Assembly (NCBI GenBank): GCA_023266355.1
Contig: JAHFQM010000001.1
Location: 124,001-188,000, forward strand
Direction of reading: 5' to 3'
Origin: Aquabacterium sp.
GTDB lineage: Bacteria; Pseudomonadota; Gammaproteobacteria; Burkholderiales; Burkholderiaceae_C
Length of the DNA: 64,000 nt
Shown in pieces: positions 63,224-64,000 of the stretch (the first letter of the stretch is position 1; each line of letters begins with the position of its first letter). A program made the translations under genes and the position numbers. The notes under the pieces are model-generated. The model worked only from the letters and a program-made list of their open reading frames with translations. It was not told the DNA's origin and ran no database searches.

Positions 63224-64000
63224 TCAGCTGCGGTAATCGGCGTTGATCGTGACGTAGTCGTGCGAAAGGTCACAGGTCCAGACGGTGGTGCTGGCGGTGC
63301 CACGGCTCAGGCCGACGCGGATGGTGATTTCCGATTGCTTCATCACGCGTTGGCCGTCGGCTTCGGTGTATTCGGGGCGGCGGCCACCCTTCGTCACCAC
63401 GTGGACGTCGTCCAGGTGCAGCTCGATGAGGCTCTGGTCGAGGTCGTCGATGCCGGCGTAGCCCACGGCGGCCAGGATGCGGCCCAGGTTGGGGTCGGAG
63501 GCGAAGAAGGCGGTCTTGACCAGCGGCGAGTGGGCGATGGCGTAGGCCGCCTTGGCGCACTCGGCCTTGTCGCGGCCACCCTCGATGGTGATGGTGATGA
63601 ACTTGGTGGCGCCTTCGCCGTCGCGCACGATGGCCTGGGCCAGTTGCTGCGACACGGCCACGATGGCGGCGCGCAGGGCTTGGCCTTCGGCGCTGCTCAG
63701 GTCGGTGATCTCGGCGTGCGGAGCCTGGCGGGTGGCGATCAGCACGAAGCTGTCGTTGGTCGAGGTGTCGCCGTCGATGGTGATGCGGTTGAAGGAGGCG
63801 TCGGCGGCTTCGGTCACCAGGGCCTGCAGCAGGCCGGGCGCGACCTTGGCGTCGGTGGCGACGTAGCCCAGCATGGTCGCCATGTTGGGCTTGATCATGC
63901 CGGCACCCTTGCTGATGCCGGTGATGGTGACGGTGGCACCGCCGATCGTGATCTGGCGGGACGCGGCTTTGGGCAGGGTGTCCGTGGTCATGATGCCTTC
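63224..64000 (-). CDS. argJ: Bifunctional ornithine acetyltransferase / N-acetylglutamate synthase (partial)
   Basis: C-terminal part of ArgJ, which recycles the acetyl group in arginine biosynthesis. 258 residues lie in the window and the N-terminus is cut by the right edge. The self-cleavage and nucleophile motif is [17 protein letters not shown] with the Thr, and other signatures are [17 protein letters not shown] and [26 protein letters not shown]. The C-terminal [27 protein letters not shown] is the family ending. Confidence 0.95.
   Translation of the reverse strand, partial: EGIMTTDTLPKAASRQITIGGATVTITGISKGAGMIKPNMATMLGYVATDAKVAPGLLQALVTEAADASFNRITIDGDTSTNDSFVLIATRQAPHAEITDLSSAEGQALRAAIVAVSQQLAQAIVRDGEGATKFITITIEGGRDKAECAKAAYAIAHSPLVKTAFFASDPNLGRILAAVGYAGIDDLDQSLIELHLDDVHVVTKGGRRPEYTEADGQRVMKQSEITIRVGLSRGTASTTVWTCDLSHDYVTINADYRS

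Overview
The window is high-GC DNA from a betaproteobacterium, most likely order Burkholderiales. Pointers to this are the porin type, the EpsD/EpsF exopolysaccharide genes, the LemA/M48 and glnK-amtB arrangements, and a one-piece tmRNA whose tag I read as ANDQSFALAA. Gene density is high on both strands. The two ends cut genes: epsF on the left and argJ on the right.

Positions 1-30,000 are mostly core genome. They hold the end of an exosortase-type exopolysaccharide operon (epsD, epsF), a rhombosortase overlapping glnE, the very large YhdP/AsmA-like protein, a thioredoxin-like lipoprotein, a PTS EIIA plus HPr pair, an outer-membrane protein, a chalcone-isomerase-fold protein, LemA with an M48 protease, queC, a ferredoxin-NADP reductase, a DUF2061 membrane protein behind a probable Fur box, proA, a UbiH-type hydroxylase, ispB, tRNA-Pro(CGG), etfBA, and glnK-amtB behind a sigma-54 promoter.

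Positions 30,178-53,235 form a catabolic and nitrogen-recovery region. The first part has an N-formylglutamate deformylase-like gene with a LysR regulator, a DadA/SoxB-like FAD oxidoreductase, a HutD protein, an XRE-cupin regulator, and a glnT/gmaS-mgsABC operon (gamma-glutamylmethylamide synthetase plus N-methylglutamate synthase). The second part is a long same-strand run: a DUF1185-type protein, an alpha/beta hydrolase, a flavin reductase, a luciferase-like monooxygenase, an aldehyde dehydrogenase, a NIPSNAP protein, a PotDBCA-like importer, a porin, a GntR regulator, a succinate-semialdehyde dehydrogenase and a pirin. This enzyme set matches, step for step, the trigonelline (N-methylnicotinate) ring-opening route known from Acinetobacter baylyi, which yields methylamine, formate and succinate semialdehyde. 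The neighbouring glnT-mgsABC operon could capture the methylamine. This is the main hypothesis of the annotation. The substrate is inferred.

Positions 53,306-56,677 carry a PhoD-type phosphatase, an unrecognised gene and a four-helix membrane protein. Positions 56,967-61,388 are a small (about 4.4 kb) integrative element in the 3' end of ssrA. It has attL/attR repeats, a tyrosine integrase with arm-type repeats, a RadC/JAB-domain gene, a truncated DUF927 gene and two clusters of a 9-bp iteron (GTGCGGAAA). Beyond ssrA lie an HD-GYP protein and argJ.
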